This document shows, piece by piece, positions 1 through 12,953 of a stretch of DNA of 64,000 nt. Source of the stretch: Nectonema munidae (taxonomy: Eukaryota; Nematomorpha; Nectonematoida; Nectonematidae). The stretch spans positions 161,501-225,500 of the forward strand of contig JAUIRK010000916.1 of assembly GCA_030549495.1 (NCBI GenBank), given 5' to 3'. How positions within the stretch are numbered: the first letter of the stretch is position 1; the number at the start of each line of letters is the position of its first letter. Both the position numbers and the translations under genes were made by a program. A model generated the notes under the pieces. That model saw only the letters and a program-made list of their open reading frames with translations, did no database searches and was not told the origin of the DNA.

Positions 1-72
1 TTAAAATGGGGGTTTTTTTTTTGGGTTTTTTGGGGTAGGGGTTGTTTGTGGGTTTGGGGATGGGGGGGGGGA
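1..72. repeat. G/T-rich low-complexity tract
   Basis: Almost only G and T on the plus strand, with G runs of up to ten. It is not a regular TTAGG-type telomere array. It is simple sequence, or the end of a G-tract-bearing MITE cut by the window edge. Confidence 0.6.
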
Positions 73-795
73 TAAAAAGGAGAAAAAGGTCTTCATTATG
101 CTAAACAATCAGCACCATTCTGTGGAAATAAGAATTATGTTTTGAAAATACCAGCTTAGAAGCTAGGTTCAAGTAACGCAAAGAAACTTCAATAACTTCT
201 TATTTGAAAAAATTTTACGCAATTATCATTTCCTTTATATCTGAGCTCTTTGATTTTATATAGACTAAATAAAACTTATTTCTCAAATTCTATATTATTT
301 GATTTGAAGGTAACTAATTTTCTATCTATCTTTTGTTCTTCCTTCATTACTGCCTATCCATAAAATAGAAGTTTTATAAATTTCTTCAATACATTTTTTG
401 ATTACATTCATTATAAATATTAACTAATAAAATAAAATTCTTTTATATTCTTAAAGTAACTTTTTGGGAATGCTTTTTAAATATTAGGTGTCTGATGATC
501 TTGTCAATCACCAAGGCAAATCTTAAACCTTTAAACAAAACTCCTAAAACACAAATGTTAAAAGTATAATTCGCTTCGTTATGCAGTAAAACAAGTGTTT
601 CTTTCCCGGGATCTCGCTCTATTTTTTGACAATTTTAGTTCGCAAGAATATATTTGCTTGCAGGGATTCTTTAAGTTTTTATTTAATCGTTTAAAATTAA
701 AATTTATTTTTATTTGATATTAATTGTTAAAAATACATTAATCTAAGAACGGATTTTTATTTTTTTCTCTATACTTCATTGAAGAAACTTTCATA
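73..795. other. AT-rich DNA, nothing recognised
   Basis: No reading frame or repeat structure that I can support. Confidence 0.5.
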
Positions 796-1043
796 CACAG
801 TCAAGCCATGTTTTTCCGTCAACATCCGTTCCTGAAAAAAAGGCCGATTTTCGAGGCTGACGGAAAATTGAAACAATATTTAGCACAATAGTGTTTTTAT
901 TTTCTGTAATATTTAACTACTACTGTGTTAACAATGATTTAATTTATGAATTTATTGTTTAGACAAAAATAAGAGAAAACAAAAGTCTATTATTTAAGTT
1001 TTTGTACCGAAAAAGTGTTTCAAATTTGTCTACTTTGCCGTTT

Positions 1044-1424
1044 TTACAATGTTTTGTCTAAAGCTCGCATTGCAGTCCATAAATTATCTAGATGCTTTTT
1101 AGCCATATTAGGATTTTGTTCCATATACCCTAAGTCAGCAGCAAGATCTTTTCTTGCACCTGAGGAAGTCACTAAACTTTTCCTCGTCCATTTCTTCACT
1201 ACTATAACCAGAGTCATTTTTGAGATTTCTATTATTGGCATATCTTCATCGTTCAATGAAGGCGCTCACACTGCTGTGAACATTTAACAATTCATCAACT
1301 GGCATGCGGCTAGTAAAACGCCTTTGTAATGAATGAGCAAGTGAATTTAAATCATTTTGTAATTCCTGTATGATAGAGACGTCTTTTTCTGAATTTCTAA
1401 TCTCCGCTTGCGATGAAGAACATA
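1044..1424 (-). pseudogene. Probable C-terminal part of the same Tigger-like transposase
   Basis: Two consecutive minus-strand frames look coding. One (about 1255-1424) is rich in Ser, Gln, Asn and Leu and includes NSEKDVSIIQELQNDLNSLA. The next (1044-1256) contains DLGYMEQNPNMAKKHLDNLW. They join with one frame change near 1256. Position and strand fit the poorly conserved C-terminal tail that follows the DDE domain in pogo-like transposases. I do not recognise the residues themselves, so the assignment is from context. An unrelated host exon is the alternative. Confidence 0.35.
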
Positions 1425-1449
1425 AAATAGACGTATGACACCAGCAATC

Positions 1450-1680
1450 ATAAATACTTGCTTGATTGGGGGTCGGAGATTGGAGTAGGGGGTATCAAAT
1501 AAAATTTAGGAGTTGAAGTGGGTTTTTATCAAAAAATATTTTTTAGGTTTATTTTTGTAAGCCAACGGAGTGTCCTTTCTTTAGTGGAAGTCGGAAGCGA
1601 AGATTTGGTGTTGAAATTATTAAGTTTTTAAGTACTTCGAATCGGAGTTGATCTCTGAAGATTGATCGAAGCTGTTTTAA
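1450..1680. mobile_element. Fragment resembling the 27754-28140 hAT-type MITE
   Basis: Contains GTCGGAG, GAGTTTTTAAGT-like and ATTATTAAGTTTTTAAGTAC motifs also present at 27754-28140. It lies inside the Tigger remnant, so it probably inserted later. Ends not defined. Confidence 0.35.
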
Positions 1681-1717
1681 TCATGTCCAAAGCAGAGAGC
1701 ACTTTAACTTCTAAAGG

Positions 1718-1900
1718 CTACTCGTTTGCAACACAGCGGATGCAGTAACGTGTTTGTAATCTTCTATAATGGGCTTGGAAACGTTTAATGATCCTAGCAT
1801 CAATATGCTGAATGTGTGAAGTAGTGTTTGATGGAAGATACAATATCGTTACATTTGACAATTCTTGTGATTTATGAGTACTAACTTTGTCACACACCAC
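1718..1900 (-). pseudogene. Tigger/pogo transposase fragment (DDE domain)
   Basis: Sixty residues match the central part of the DDE superfamily transposase of Tigger/pogo (CENP-B/jerky-like) elements. The family pattern DNCSAH is seen as CDKVSTH, which holds the second catalytic Asp. The pattern LPPNTTS-QPMDAGII-FK-HYRR is seen as LPSNTTSHIQHIDARIIKRF followed by QAHYRR, which holds the third Asp. The product would cut and paste the element in the nucleus. Only a fragment is left: the DNA-binding N-terminus and the first Asp are not visible, and the frame is open for only 60 codons. It is almost certainly inactive. The match is to the family; the exact subfamily is not resolved. Confidence 0.75.
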
Positions 1901-2091
1901 AATATTTTTTCATTTGTTGCATAGCAAGTAAGAAAGTGCAATGTATCAGCTAACAACTTGATCTTATATTCGCTTCTTATTTGCACAGCTGAAAAGTGAA
2001 TATATATCACAAGTAATCGACAATTACTAAAGAATTACAAATATTTTGTAATTAAACTTGACGGATTATAGCTTTTTGAGGTTTCACTGTA

Positions 2092-3930
2092 TTTATCTTA
2101 ATTAATATTCATTTGATCAAAAAATATATACTTCTAAAAATTAGCCTCAATCAAAATGAATCTTTTGTTACAATCATAAATGCGTGCTTCCTTATATTAG
2201 CTATCGCAATTTCTTTCATGACTTCTACGTTAACTTTTTCGTAGAAGTATAAAGAGTAATTTTAAGGTCTTTCAAATTTGATTAGGATACTTTATAAGCA
2301 AAATAAATTTTATTATAAATTTACTTTTTTATTCCATAATCTAATTTTTTCTTCTTGTTCAAGTTTTTGAAGGAAGATTAAAAAATAATTGATTCCCGGG
2401 TTACCAGAATTTTAATAAATAGACTCTAAAGTGAAAAATTATTTGTTTAAGGCCTTTTTTAAATTACGATATGTAAATTAAAAGGGGTTTACTGAATGCT
2501 ACTGAAAAAGTTTCAAAAATACAAATTAGAATGAGTTTACTGAATGATTTTGAAGAGGTTGCAAAGATGCATTAAAATGTACTGTTTTCAATGAGCATTT
2601 TGACGAAATTATGGAAGTATCAAGAGTACATCAAAGTTCCTTATTCAGCAAGTTAAAAATATATTTATGCTAAGCTTATTTTTTTCAAATGAACAAGGCA
2701 ACTTTTTATTTTGAATAAAGTTTAGGTAATTCTCTCATCCCTAGTAAATGAAATCTTAACAGAAACAAAAAGTTAAAATTTTTTTTAAATACTTGTACTT
2801 TGTTTTAATGAAAATTACTCTATTGCGACTATTTCTAAACAATTTCATCTAATCAGTTAATTATCATGGGAGTTAGGGGGCGGGGGATACAAATATAAAC
2901 TTTCCTTATAATGAGGTTCTATTTTATTTAAATAATATAATAAATATATAAATTCATTTTTATATTTGATTCCTAGTGTTAAAGATGCAATGCTGCTATT
3001 TAATTAAAAAGGCAAAATATTTATTTTTTCGTTTATTAAAATCACATAAAATTTATTGAAGATAATATTGCAAACGGGTCCTAGTAAAAAGCTAAATAAA
3101 TAAGTGAAAAAGTACAAATGTTTTTTTACATCAAATCGTGAAAAACGTCATGATTGTGTTAGAGAGAAGTTTGCCTCACAATTTAAAATAAAATTAATTT
3201 AAAAAGAAGTATATGTTTGAAAATTCGAAGTGTCGGCGGCAGGCAATCTTCGTTGATTTGCTTTGGGATGTGTTAAAAATGAGCCTTCTGGAAAGTATTG
3301 AAAACTTTACGTTTTATTAACACTACTTATTTTTGGAATTATTGATTTTATGGGAAGAACATTATTCGCCTGAAATAAAGAATTTAAATGTTAGCAAAAA
3401 AGTGTTTTCAAAAGTTAATAAAATCAAAAATGTGAAGTTACCCGGTTGCCAAGTATTTCTCAACCAAAGGGGAAATCCTGCCATAGAGCAAATTTCCATT
3501 TTCATGCGACGAATTAAAAACTATTCACAATTTGGTCAATTCGCTAATGTAATTTTGTTGCATGCCTTCATTTTATGAGTGTTTGAAAAGTGAAATAATC
3601 AAAAACTCAAGTACAACCTTTAAACAGCTATTTTTCTTTTTAGCCATTTTGAATAAAGTGTAATAAAAATGGGGTGGTTTTATTAAAGGGTGAAATGTAA
3701 AGTTTATGCTGAGGTGTAATTTTTTTTAATAAATCTAGCGAACTTTTTTTCAACGCATACTCTAATATGGAGAGATGAATCAGGCATGATTTTACTTTGA
3801 AAATATTTTTTCATGAATAAGGAAATAAATCTAATAATACAACTATTACTGTTTATAAGCATATGATAGTACTTCTATCTACATTAGTGAAGAAACAAGA
3901 GTTAAAGGTCATAGGGAATAATTGAATAAA
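2092..3930. other. AT-rich DNA, no supported gene
   Basis: The longest plus-strand frame (3333-3578) gives 81 residues with no family motif, and I do not call it a gene. Nothing else recognised. Confidence 0.5.
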
Positions 3931-3939
3931 ATAATAACC

Positions 3940-4020
3940 CTGTATGGTGTATGTAGTGGAAGCAACATTCAGAGGTCTGGGGTTCAAATCCCACGTGAGG
4001 CTAATTATTTTCGCTAAATA
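3940..4020 (+). repeat. Possible tRNA-derived SINE fragment (B-box only)
   Basis: GGGGTTCAAATCCCACGTGAGG at 3979-4000 contains a good pol III B box and a short T-arm-like stem (GTGGG with CCCAC-type pairing). The A box upstream is weak, so this could be a decayed SINE or tRNA pseudogene. It lacks the conserved tail of the four SINE copies found elsewhere in the window. Confidence 0.3.
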
Positions 4021-4077
4021 TTTCTAGGAGATACAGTGCCAGTAAATTTTAACGTTGTTAACTGTTTGTCTACTAGA

Positions 4078-5115
4078 CGAGGGCTGCCAACCAACTTTCC
4101 CGGGTAGCATCTGGGCCGCATAGAGCTACAATGCCCCCCAATTATTTTTTGAATCTTATCGATATGTTTCATAAAGCATCGTTAAATTATTATCTCATTT
4201 TGTTTAAAAACTAAAAATGATTTTAACCGTTTATCGTCCAAAATAAAAACAATTTAAAAAATAATAATCTATTTTTTTTGAATATAATGATGTAGTGAGG
4301 AAGAAAAAGAGTTGAAATGAAATATATTGGTAAAAAGGGAAGAAAATAACAAATCTTTTATTGATTTTATATTGACATAATTTTATTTATGATTTATCGG
4401 ATGTTTAGATTTCGCAGCTGGAGAAACAAAGGAAGGCGAGGTTACTGAATATTCCCAGGTTTTTGATTTTAGAATGAAACTGAATGGGAATAACAACTTT
4501 CAGAGAGTAATTCTTTCAAAATTTAATAAAAACAGTGTCTTAGTTATAATTCTCTCAATTTATAAAGAAAAAATACAAGAGCTGCTGCAAGAATTTGATG
4601 AGAGCTACAAAATATTCAATGAGTTAAAACTTGAATTTTTCATTTTATCATCTCTTTTCAAAGTTGATGCATCAGAATTATCATCAAATTTTCAGCAAAA
4701 AATCATCGACTTATAAGAGTCTGGAGTTGAGGGTTAGGATTAAATTACGGTTAGAGATATCTTGTTTCCAAATATCTGAAAATAGCTTGATTAGCTGCAA
4801 AAATTCGATGTATGTCTGATGTGGACTATTTTTGTAAGCAATTTTTCTGTGATAAATGGCAATAAGCCAAAGCACAAAACAAGACTAACAAATGGTAATA
4901 TAAATGATATTTTGACAGCTTCTTCTTCGCATTCAACTCCTCTTTTTGATGCAATTTTCCAAAGATGACAAGTTTCTAGAAAATTGGAAAAGAAAAAATA
5001 AGGATAAAACTTAAATCAAATTTTTATCAAGTGTTATTGATTTTAATTATAAATCTGTGAGTTTTTTGAACCCTTCAATTTTTATATCGGGCTAGCAAGA
5101 GGTTTGACACCCCTG
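4078..5115 (+). mobile_element. hAT element remnant (GTF2IRD2/Charlie-like)
   Basis: The left end (GAGGGCTGCCAACC, then CTGGGCCGC) and the right end (on the minus strand CAGGGGTGTCAAACC) are typical of this hAT group and mutually inverted. The 8-bp flanks no longer match, so the insertion is old. A plus-strand transposase remnant lies inside. Confidence 0.6.
4474..4965 (+). pseudogene. hAT transposase remnant, C-terminal half
   Basis: The frame 4474-4716 contains YKEKIQELLQEFDESYKIFN and then FKVDASELSSNFQQKIIDL. This matches the part of GTF2IRD2/SCAND3-type hAT transposases where an Arg/Phe-rich helix is followed by NPF-VDV---P-LQ-ELIDLQ. A second stretch (about 4835-4965) reads FSVINGNKPKHKTRLTNGN and INDILTASSS, which corresponds to the dimerisation domain (FSVMN-NKSK-RSRLT-ENL---L). 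The segment joining them is shortened and frame-broken. hAT transposases are nuclear DDE enzymes; none of the catalytic acidic residues is visible here. The copy is inactive. Confidence 0.65.
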
Positions 5116-7385
5116 ATTTGGACCGTTTGTTGATTTATTATTTTGAAATATTTAAAATAAGAGGCAAGTTTTACTAAACCATAGACCGGCCTTTCTATAT
5201 AGCAAATTTTGGTTAAAAAAACATTTAAAACGAAATCACAACATTGATGATGGATTTGAAGGAGTTCAAAAAGCAATGATTATGGAGTTAAAAATCGTAT
5301 GCTTCTTTTGTTTGTACAACAAAGGTTAAAGAAATAAATGAAATTACAAGGTTCGCATGACTAAATTCTAAAATATCTGAATAAAGCTATAAATACAAAT
5401 CAAAATAAGATGCTTACCTTTTTTCGAGAGCTAGTGAGTAAGTCTTGGAAAAAACTGGATCTGATAAAACGGGAGTAACTATCACTTTTCATGAGATTGT
5501 AGATATGCTCCTATCAAAAAATATAACAAGCATAAAATGTAGGCCGTTTTCAGTAGAATCAAATTTTAACTATGAGGTAAATCATAGAACTTTGCGGGTT
5601 CTAGATAACTTTTTCGTTAGTAGTTCTATTTCGCTGGAACATATACCTCATGCATTTTGACAAAAGAAATTAAAAAAGCAAAAAATTTGTAGGTAATTTC
5701 GTAAAATTTTGATTAAAGATTTTTATTCACGATGCAGAGATATCTCTTTTTTGGATTCGTATTATTGATAGATAATAAAAGCAATTAAGTTTATTTTCAA
5801 ACAAAAATTTTATTAAAAATTTTAGCTTGTTTGTTTTCACATTTTTAAATCGAGTCTAGCGTTACCTCTTTGGTTAAAACTAAATAATTATTCAGAATTT
5901 TTTATCCATTCTGAAATAAAATTTATTCTTCACAGTAACTTCGATAAATAAAATCAGTTTACACCATTTTTTAGCTATCTAAAATTGACTTTACACATTT
6001 TATATTTTTATAATAAAAATTTAATATTTTTTATAGTTAGAGAATAGGAATTGTCTGAAACTTACCTTAAACAAGACGAAGTAACAATAAAAAAATCACC
6101 TATGATAACGTTTAAAACTTTGTTATATACTTATATTTTTTCTTTTCAAAGCATAATTATAGTTAATATACAAGACAACAATAAATAGTTACCTTTTTTT
6201 ATCATGAGATGGAAGGCGAAGTAGGAGAAAACGTCTTATTCTGATTGGATAAAAGCTTATGAATAATTTTTTAGTAATGGAATTACGAAAAGACCGAAAC
6301 AAAATATTTTGATTTTTGACTATTTAAATGATTTGTACAAAAATCGCAGATTTGGAATTCAACCATTCTCACATTTTATGCATATATAATAGCAGTGTGA
6401 GAAGCTAATTTATATTGATTTGACACTTTTTCCGCTATTCCTTTTATTTTGAAAAAATTTCTTTTAATTTTATTTTGTTTCTATTTAAATGATTATTAGT
6501 TAAAAACTCAAATGATTGGCTCACTTATAACAGGTAAGCACAAATTCAGAAAAAAACTTTAAGATTAAGAGATTTACAGCCGCGTGATCAAATGTTGATC
6601 TTGAAGGATTTTTCATATTTTCTTGAGTTATTTGTACTGATTTGGAGTCGATATTGATTGGAGTATGACAAGTGGAGGAGAAGTATTCACTAAATCAAAT
6701 AAACAAAAAATAAAGTACTTTAGAAGAATTAAAATAAACGAATATATTTTTGCTTACAAAACATAAAAAACAAAATCATACTTTTGGTGAAATATTAACA
6801 AAATATTGAAGTTTGAAAAAATTTAACATTGTTATCGTAATCAGTGTGTTTGATTTACATAAAACCTTTATAGACTTTTATATGAAAATTTTCCTTTTCA
6901 AAAAAAATGTCTAAAATAATAATGTGTTCAATTTTCCACCGTAATATGCTTATTTAATTTTTTAATGCACTGTGAATACTGCAAAACAAGCAGACAGTTT
7001 ATTATATTCATCATATCTTTGACAAGATAGCATATTAAATTTGTATTTTCAAGACATAAAATGTGAGATATTAATATTACAAAATACCTTCACCAACAAC
7101 ATCCACATCAAGAAAGAATATTCATTCGTAATATCTTATATTAAAGTAATAATTAACAAAAAATTTATATATATTTCTTTAGTAAATGATAATTCATAAT
7201 AATTAATGCCACCGAAAGCTCTAAAAAGTCATTTGAATTTTATTATAATATTCAGTTTTATATTTAAATTTTTTGCAATTTTGCTAAAAGTCTTCAGAGA
7301 ATACGACAGCTCTATTATGTCTTTTAGAATCACTAATTACCTATGTTTTCATATTTTTAACATTATTTTGCCATGAATAAATTGA
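5116..7385. other. AT-rich DNA, no supported gene
   Basis: A 71-codon plus frame (5445-5660) shows no recognised motif. No repeat boundary seen. Confidence 0.5.
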
Positions 7386-7394
7386 AAAAATTTA

Positions 7395-7483
7395 TTTTTT
7401 ATACATGTAAGGGTAATTTTCGAAACCATTTTTCATAGGGGGCCAGGCCCATGAGCCCCCCCCCCCCTGGATCCGCCACTGTT
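7395..7483 (-). mobile_element. hAT-type MITE terminus with C tract
   Basis: Read on the minus strand this begins CAGTGGCGGATCCAG and runs into a G tract and a GGCCTGGCCCCC motif, a common hAT MITE end. A similar end (CAGTGGCGGTTCTAG, minus strand) is at 34575-34595. The partner end was not found. Confidence 0.45.
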
Positions 7484-9165
7484 CAGAACAATGATAAAAA
7501 TTAATGATTATTATTTATCGTTAGCATCCAAAAATAGCTTGTCTATTCTTTTTAAAAGAAATAATTCGACTTCGATAATTTAATAAAAGAGTTTCAATAT
7601 GGAGTAAGATTTATGTAGAATGCCATCAAAAACACCTTATAAGATAACGATTTGTTTCTTTTTGTTAATAACTGATATCGTTATAAAAAAGAAAATAGAT
7701 TTACATTATAATGTTAAGAATAGACAATGCTTTCATAGTTTGGAATTAAAATGAGCCGATAATATTTCATCGTGACAGAAACAGGACATTTTGCAGGAAG
7801 AAAAGACGATTTTCAAAATAAACTTATATTTAGTAAAACTTCTATGATGACAACAGGTTTGAGAGTCCCATTAATGTCTTTATTATAGAAGTGCTTCTAT
7901 TGTGATACTCCAGACTAATGTTAATTAGAATACATCCTCCTATTTTGAATATGTACGGAATAAGGAGGTGGCTGCAGGAAGAAGTTTCATTATAAAAAAT
8001 TAATTTTATGGTCTCTCTACTTTGATATAATAGTGAAACATCTAGAGAATTTATTATACTGCTATAATATAAGTTATGAAAAGCAGTATGCAATTTATTA
8101 AAAAATCTTAATAGGTTACTTGTATATTTTAAAAACATATGCTGGAACTTTGTCTGGTGGACACGATTGCAAACTTAAACAGGCTTCGTAAAATCTAAAA
8201 ACACGGTTTAAAAATCAATAAATTTGCTGATCAAAAGCTAATAAAACTTACTTTAAATTTTCTGAACTGTAGATTTTGTCCAAAAACTTTTTAAATTGTT
8301 TTTTGCCACATGGATCGTTGAGAAGTTCTTTGAAGGAAAAGGCCCATCGATTCACCCTACTGTAAGGAAACGTTTGTCTAAAATATATAAATTCTATAGC
8401 ATAACTTTTAATCAACAGAAGAGATTTTAAAGTGAAATGATGAACCTCTTAGCATACTTTAGGGATCCCTATTTTTTAGTATCGCGTAGCGAAAATCGAC
8501 TTCTGGATTCTTAAAGGGAAAAATGTCGACGAACCAAGATTAACGAGGGAGAAGTAGCTACAATCGCTTTGGTTTCGCAATTTTTCGATTTCTTCTTCAT
8601 ATTTTGATTTGGTTAGAGTTAGCGTTTTTTCGTGTAGGAAAAGTTGTTGAATGATAAAAGTAAGACTCACAGAAGAAAAAACAAGGCTTATGATTTGTGT
8701 GAATGGAAATAGAAAGGGGAGGAGGGGGGTTAACACCACAAAATATTGTATATTTTTTGATAACTTATAACATTTTTAGGAAGGAAAATTCTTTTGAAAT
8801 TGGAAGTACAAATACTGAGGTAGTAATACTGAGGCAAACTAAAAATTATTTAAAATTATTATATGCTTAATTCTAAACAAACTAAAAAAGGAAACGTTCA
8901 AAAATTTTATATCTTTTAGAAAGGAATCATTTTAACTTTATATAAGGCTTCTTCCTCTAAATCACACTCATCTTACAAATCCTTTTTTTGCGGCCGGATG
9001 CTTCCATCTTAAAATTGGAGGCTCAAATTAAACACTGATTTTTTTTGATGTTAGGAAGATTTTTGTAAGCCTCGCCTTATGAGTTAATTTAATCTAGTGC
9101 TAAAAAAAAGTTTTAAAAAGTGAGAGCTCGGTTCAATAATAATTTATAAAATGAAGGATGCTAAG
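7484..9165. other. AT-rich DNA, no supported gene
   Basis: Minus-strand frames of 98 and 87 codons (7842-8138, 8476-8739) show no family motif and no conserved neighbour. Nothing else recognised. Confidence 0.5.
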
Positions 9166-9174
9166 ATTTGATAT

Positions 9175-9250
9175 AAATAAAATTGATAATTCAAATTGAA
9201 ATGAAAATATAGAAAATGATTGATATCATTGGCGGTGATGATGAAATCGT
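9175..9250. repeat. Dispersed repeat, copy 1
   Basis: Shares GATTGATATCATTGGCGG and flanking A-rich sequence with 55545-55580. This is two copies of an uncharacterised dispersed repeat; the ends are not defined. Confidence 0.4.
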
Positions 9251-12200
9251 TAAATCTCATTAAGATTGGCATTCTAAGAAAACAAATCTATGATAATAAA
9301 AAAAAAGACTCTTAAAGCAAGATAACCCTGGAATTGAGATTATTGCCAATCTCGATGACGTAATTTGATTTATAAAGTTTATGATAAATGAAATTAAGAA
9401 ATAAGGATCATGATAAAATGAGAAATGTCAACAGAACAATAAAAAAGGAACACATGCAGATAAAGTGACTCATATGCACAAAGAGTTTAACTGCTATAAA
9501 AACATTTGCTCCTTTAATTTCAGACAAAGCATACTGGAAACCGTATACAGTTGTGTCAAATTGTGTCCCTCAGAATAAAATTTTTCAGCAATTTAGTGTG
9601 TATACATAATGTAATTCAACATGAAAAAAAGGTATTACAAATCAGTGTTTTCAGAGTAGCTATCCCATAACTGAGTGTTATCTGTGATCCACGGATTTGC
9701 ATAATCGCAACGAGGAGAAATGAAATAATCGTATTCAAAGTATTGATTGCATGACTTCAACATTCTAAAGAAAAGAAAATGCTCAGCTGCGCTAGGAAAA
9801 CTATGACCTAAATTTAAGACTTCATAGACCATTTGTTTTTAACATGGGCGTTAGACCAATGGGGTGTCTAGGAATATTTGGGGGTTGTAAAAAGTTTATG
9901 AATATATTTTTATGACAACTTTTGTCTACAAAAAAGAGCCTCAAAGAGAACTTAACGCATAATGAGATCCTACTTTTAGGCAAAATTTCGACAACAGATT
10001 AGAATAAAATATAAAGTGAATATTTTTACGAAAAAAGTTAAGCTTAGAAAGCTGGTTTAAGTATTGCTTATATTTTAAACTAAATTCTAAGAAGAATTGT
10101 TAATGTAAATTTTATGAAGCACTATTCTTTTATATTTTGTGTTAATATCGCAACTAATGCATTTAAATCATCAATCTATAGAAAGATCAAGGAATCACCT
10201 TACAAAAATTGTTGAAGGTCAATTGTATCACATGATCTGTTTATGCCATTTAAAATTTACTGACATCGAAATGTTTCCATTTTTTATTTCACATAACCCA
10301 AATCACAAACATATATTTGTCAAAGAAATATTGGCTGTTTGAAACTAAAATTTGTGATGCGCATGCTTTATTTCGTACAGAAACACACAAACATGTCCTA
10401 CAACTTTGTATTAGGAAGGTTGAATCAAATTTACGTCGTATTTACAAGGATAAAATATAGGTGGTTGGCAAGCTAAAAGACATTTTATAGTCTAAAACTA
10501 ATACAGTCTCTATAAATCATTAAAGAGAGACGTTTAATGCATTGGTAGATGTGCTTATTAGTTTATATTTATATAAATATATATATCTTTAGTAGAGTAT
10601 TTTCATAGACAATTTGCGTTGTTTGTATCGAACTATGATAAGCCACAAACCTGAAGAAGCAAGTCAGCGATCTCTTATGATTTATTTTTGCGTATGATTT
10701 CATAGCTTGTGTGCATGCCAGATTTGTTTATGTGCGTTTATCACGGTAGCCTTATGTGTAAAAAATAGTTTATAGAAGTCCAGCTTAAAATACTTAATAG
10801 ACGATTGCAACAGATTATGGTGTTAAAATAAGTTCTATTTTTATACTTTTGAAAGCAAATGTCTCTAGAACAAAAATCTTAAAATACAATTAATTATAGG
10901 GAATACTTAATTTTGTATATAATTTTAGTGAAATATGGCCTGAAATTTTTATAAAGTCAGAGTTGTATAAATAAAGCGATTTTATTTTCAGTATTGATTA
11001 AAGTCTCAAAATGTTTGTACATTTTAAAACAGAACCGCAATCTTGCTAAAGAGGGAAATATTACTGTAAAAAGTTTTCTATAGCTGATCTATGGGTATAT
11101 TTTCATGTCTGCTAGTTGGAACAAGCAAGCGTGATATTTGTAAAAAAAAACCCCATATTTAAATTTCACACTAAATTATTTGCCAAAATGTACATGTTAA
11201 AATATATTTTCACGTTTATTGCGATTACAACCAAGTTTTCTTGAATAATGCACACCTTTTTAATGTCGAAACGACTTGTTTTAATCAAAAAAATTTTTCC
11301 TCCTTTGAAATTTAGATGAGATTATCAAAATCGGTTCTATATTTAACAGTTTGAAAATTTAGCCATAAAAATAAAGTTGAATGCCGCATCTTTCTTGAGA
11401 GGGTTTAATTTCGAAAGTAATAACAAATTAGTGTATACCTAAAATAATGTGCACAAAAAATGATAGCAGCAGTGATTTAGCCATTGATACAATTGTGTTC
11501 TCTAAATTTTTAAAAATAATACATTTTTTATATTTGCTTTGTGATTCGAGGGCCAAAATTTTGAAGACTAATCCTCTGTTTCTTTTCCATTTTATATTTT
11601 TAAGTCTAAGAAATCCACTGTTTTTTCTACCATAAAAAGAAAATGCGTTGTATGCCACCCGAACATAAAAATTAATAAAGACAGAAATAAAACATTTTAA
11701 AAGAAAATAGATGGGAACTTTTATTCTACTCCAAAAAAATAAACATTATTCAATTTAAGGTCCAAAAACATTGCACCTGGAAAGTATTTCTTTCTAAATA
11801 AGAAAAACTTTTGGAAATATTTAAGGGTTCTATGCAATCCCATGACTTTTCTAGTGGAAAGAAAGACCATTATCATTTTTGGGACACTGGGGTCAAACTG
11901 GTCTTCAAAGGGTTAACGTGTTCAGGGATTGCTTTTTGAATGAATTTTCATTTAACACTTAGACAACCATTTTTATTTAGTGGATCACTGCTGACTCCAT
12001 CATTTCTGAAAGCGTTAAGAAAGTAGTTAAAGCAGTTAAAGCTATTGCTATGAATAAAAATCAGCCATACTAGTGAAATTGTTTTAAATATTTCGCTATC
12101 AAGAATTTAAATACTCACTTCGATTCTACGCACTGCCAAAAAAGTTCTCTCAAAAATGCAAAAAATTGTAGTCTTACTGTTCACAAGACTTTCCGATTTT

Positions 12201-12690
12201 CACAACACTTTTCGTGAGTCGCTTCTTCAGATATTCTATCTAAAAATATTTGTATAATTTAAAAAGAGAAATGAAACGCATATAAAATTATCATTTGAAT
12301 TTTTCTTCATTAGATTACCACAAATATACGCATCTAAAAGTTGTACTTTTTTCCTAAAAACTAAAATCTAAAATGATCTAATCCTTTCTTATAAATCGAA
12401 ATTCAAATCACTCAGATGTTTCTCATATCATCCCATTTTTGAGTGATATGATCGAAATATCCATACTTGTCCCGCATTTTTTGGTTAAAAATCCCAACTG
12501 TCTTATAAAAGGTCCTATAAATATACCTTGTGACGGTATATTTGATCTGAAGAAGACCAGACTGGCCAAAAATTTATTCTCAAAGAATTTGTTTGAATAA
12601 AAGTTTAACTGTTTTTAATAGGTAAGAAAAATAAACCTTTTGATTTATTATTAATTTCTTAACAAGGTTGCTTTTACATTAGATCTCAGC
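9251..12690. other. AT-rich DNA, no supported gene
   Basis: Short frames only. A possible TTAA-type end (AAAGGGTTAA) near 11908-11915 has no partner that I can find. Confidence 0.5.
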
Positions 12691-12704
12691 GGAAGTGATG
12701 GATG

Positions 12705-12953
12705 CAGAGGCGAACCATGAGCACAATTTATTTGCATTAATATATCATTGATAAAAATTCCATACAAATAATATAGACTTTATAATGTAAAAATAGTTCA
12801 TACAATTTGTTTTCTTCGTATGCATATATGCTTGTATTAATCATTTTTGACATTTTAAAGTTATATTAGAAATTTTTGGGTGTGAGGGTGGGGGGGGGGG
12901 GTGGGTTAATATCCAATGCCCGGCATTTTTGATAGGCACGTCACTTGGTGGTC
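12705..12953. mobile_element. Possible MITE with G tract
   Basis: Left end CAGAGGCGAACC and right end (minus strand) CAAGTGACGTGCC are weakly inverted, and a G tract lies near the right end. No matching flanks, so the call is tentative. Confidence 0.3.

Larger units (their letters stand above)
796..2089 (-). mobile_element. Tigger/pogo-like DNA transposon remnant
   Basis: The right end reads, on the minus strand, CAGTGAAACCTCAAAAAGC, preceded by TA; this is the form of pogo/Tigger termini, which insert at TA. The left end near 796-815 (CAGTCAAGCCATG) is a weaker partner. Between them lies a minus-strand fragment of a DDE transposase (1718-1900) and a further coding-like stretch (1044-1424). 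About 230 bp between these two resembles another MITE family and is probably a later insertion. The left boundary is uncertain by a few bases. Confidence 0.6.

Noticed and set aside
1-72. Telomere-like G/T-rich start
   Set aside because: No regular TTAGG or TTAGGG unit; simple G/T-rich sequence only.
3333-3578. 81-codon plus frame as a possible exon
   Set aside because: Looks somewhat protein-like, but no family match and no supporting splice or neighbour evidence.
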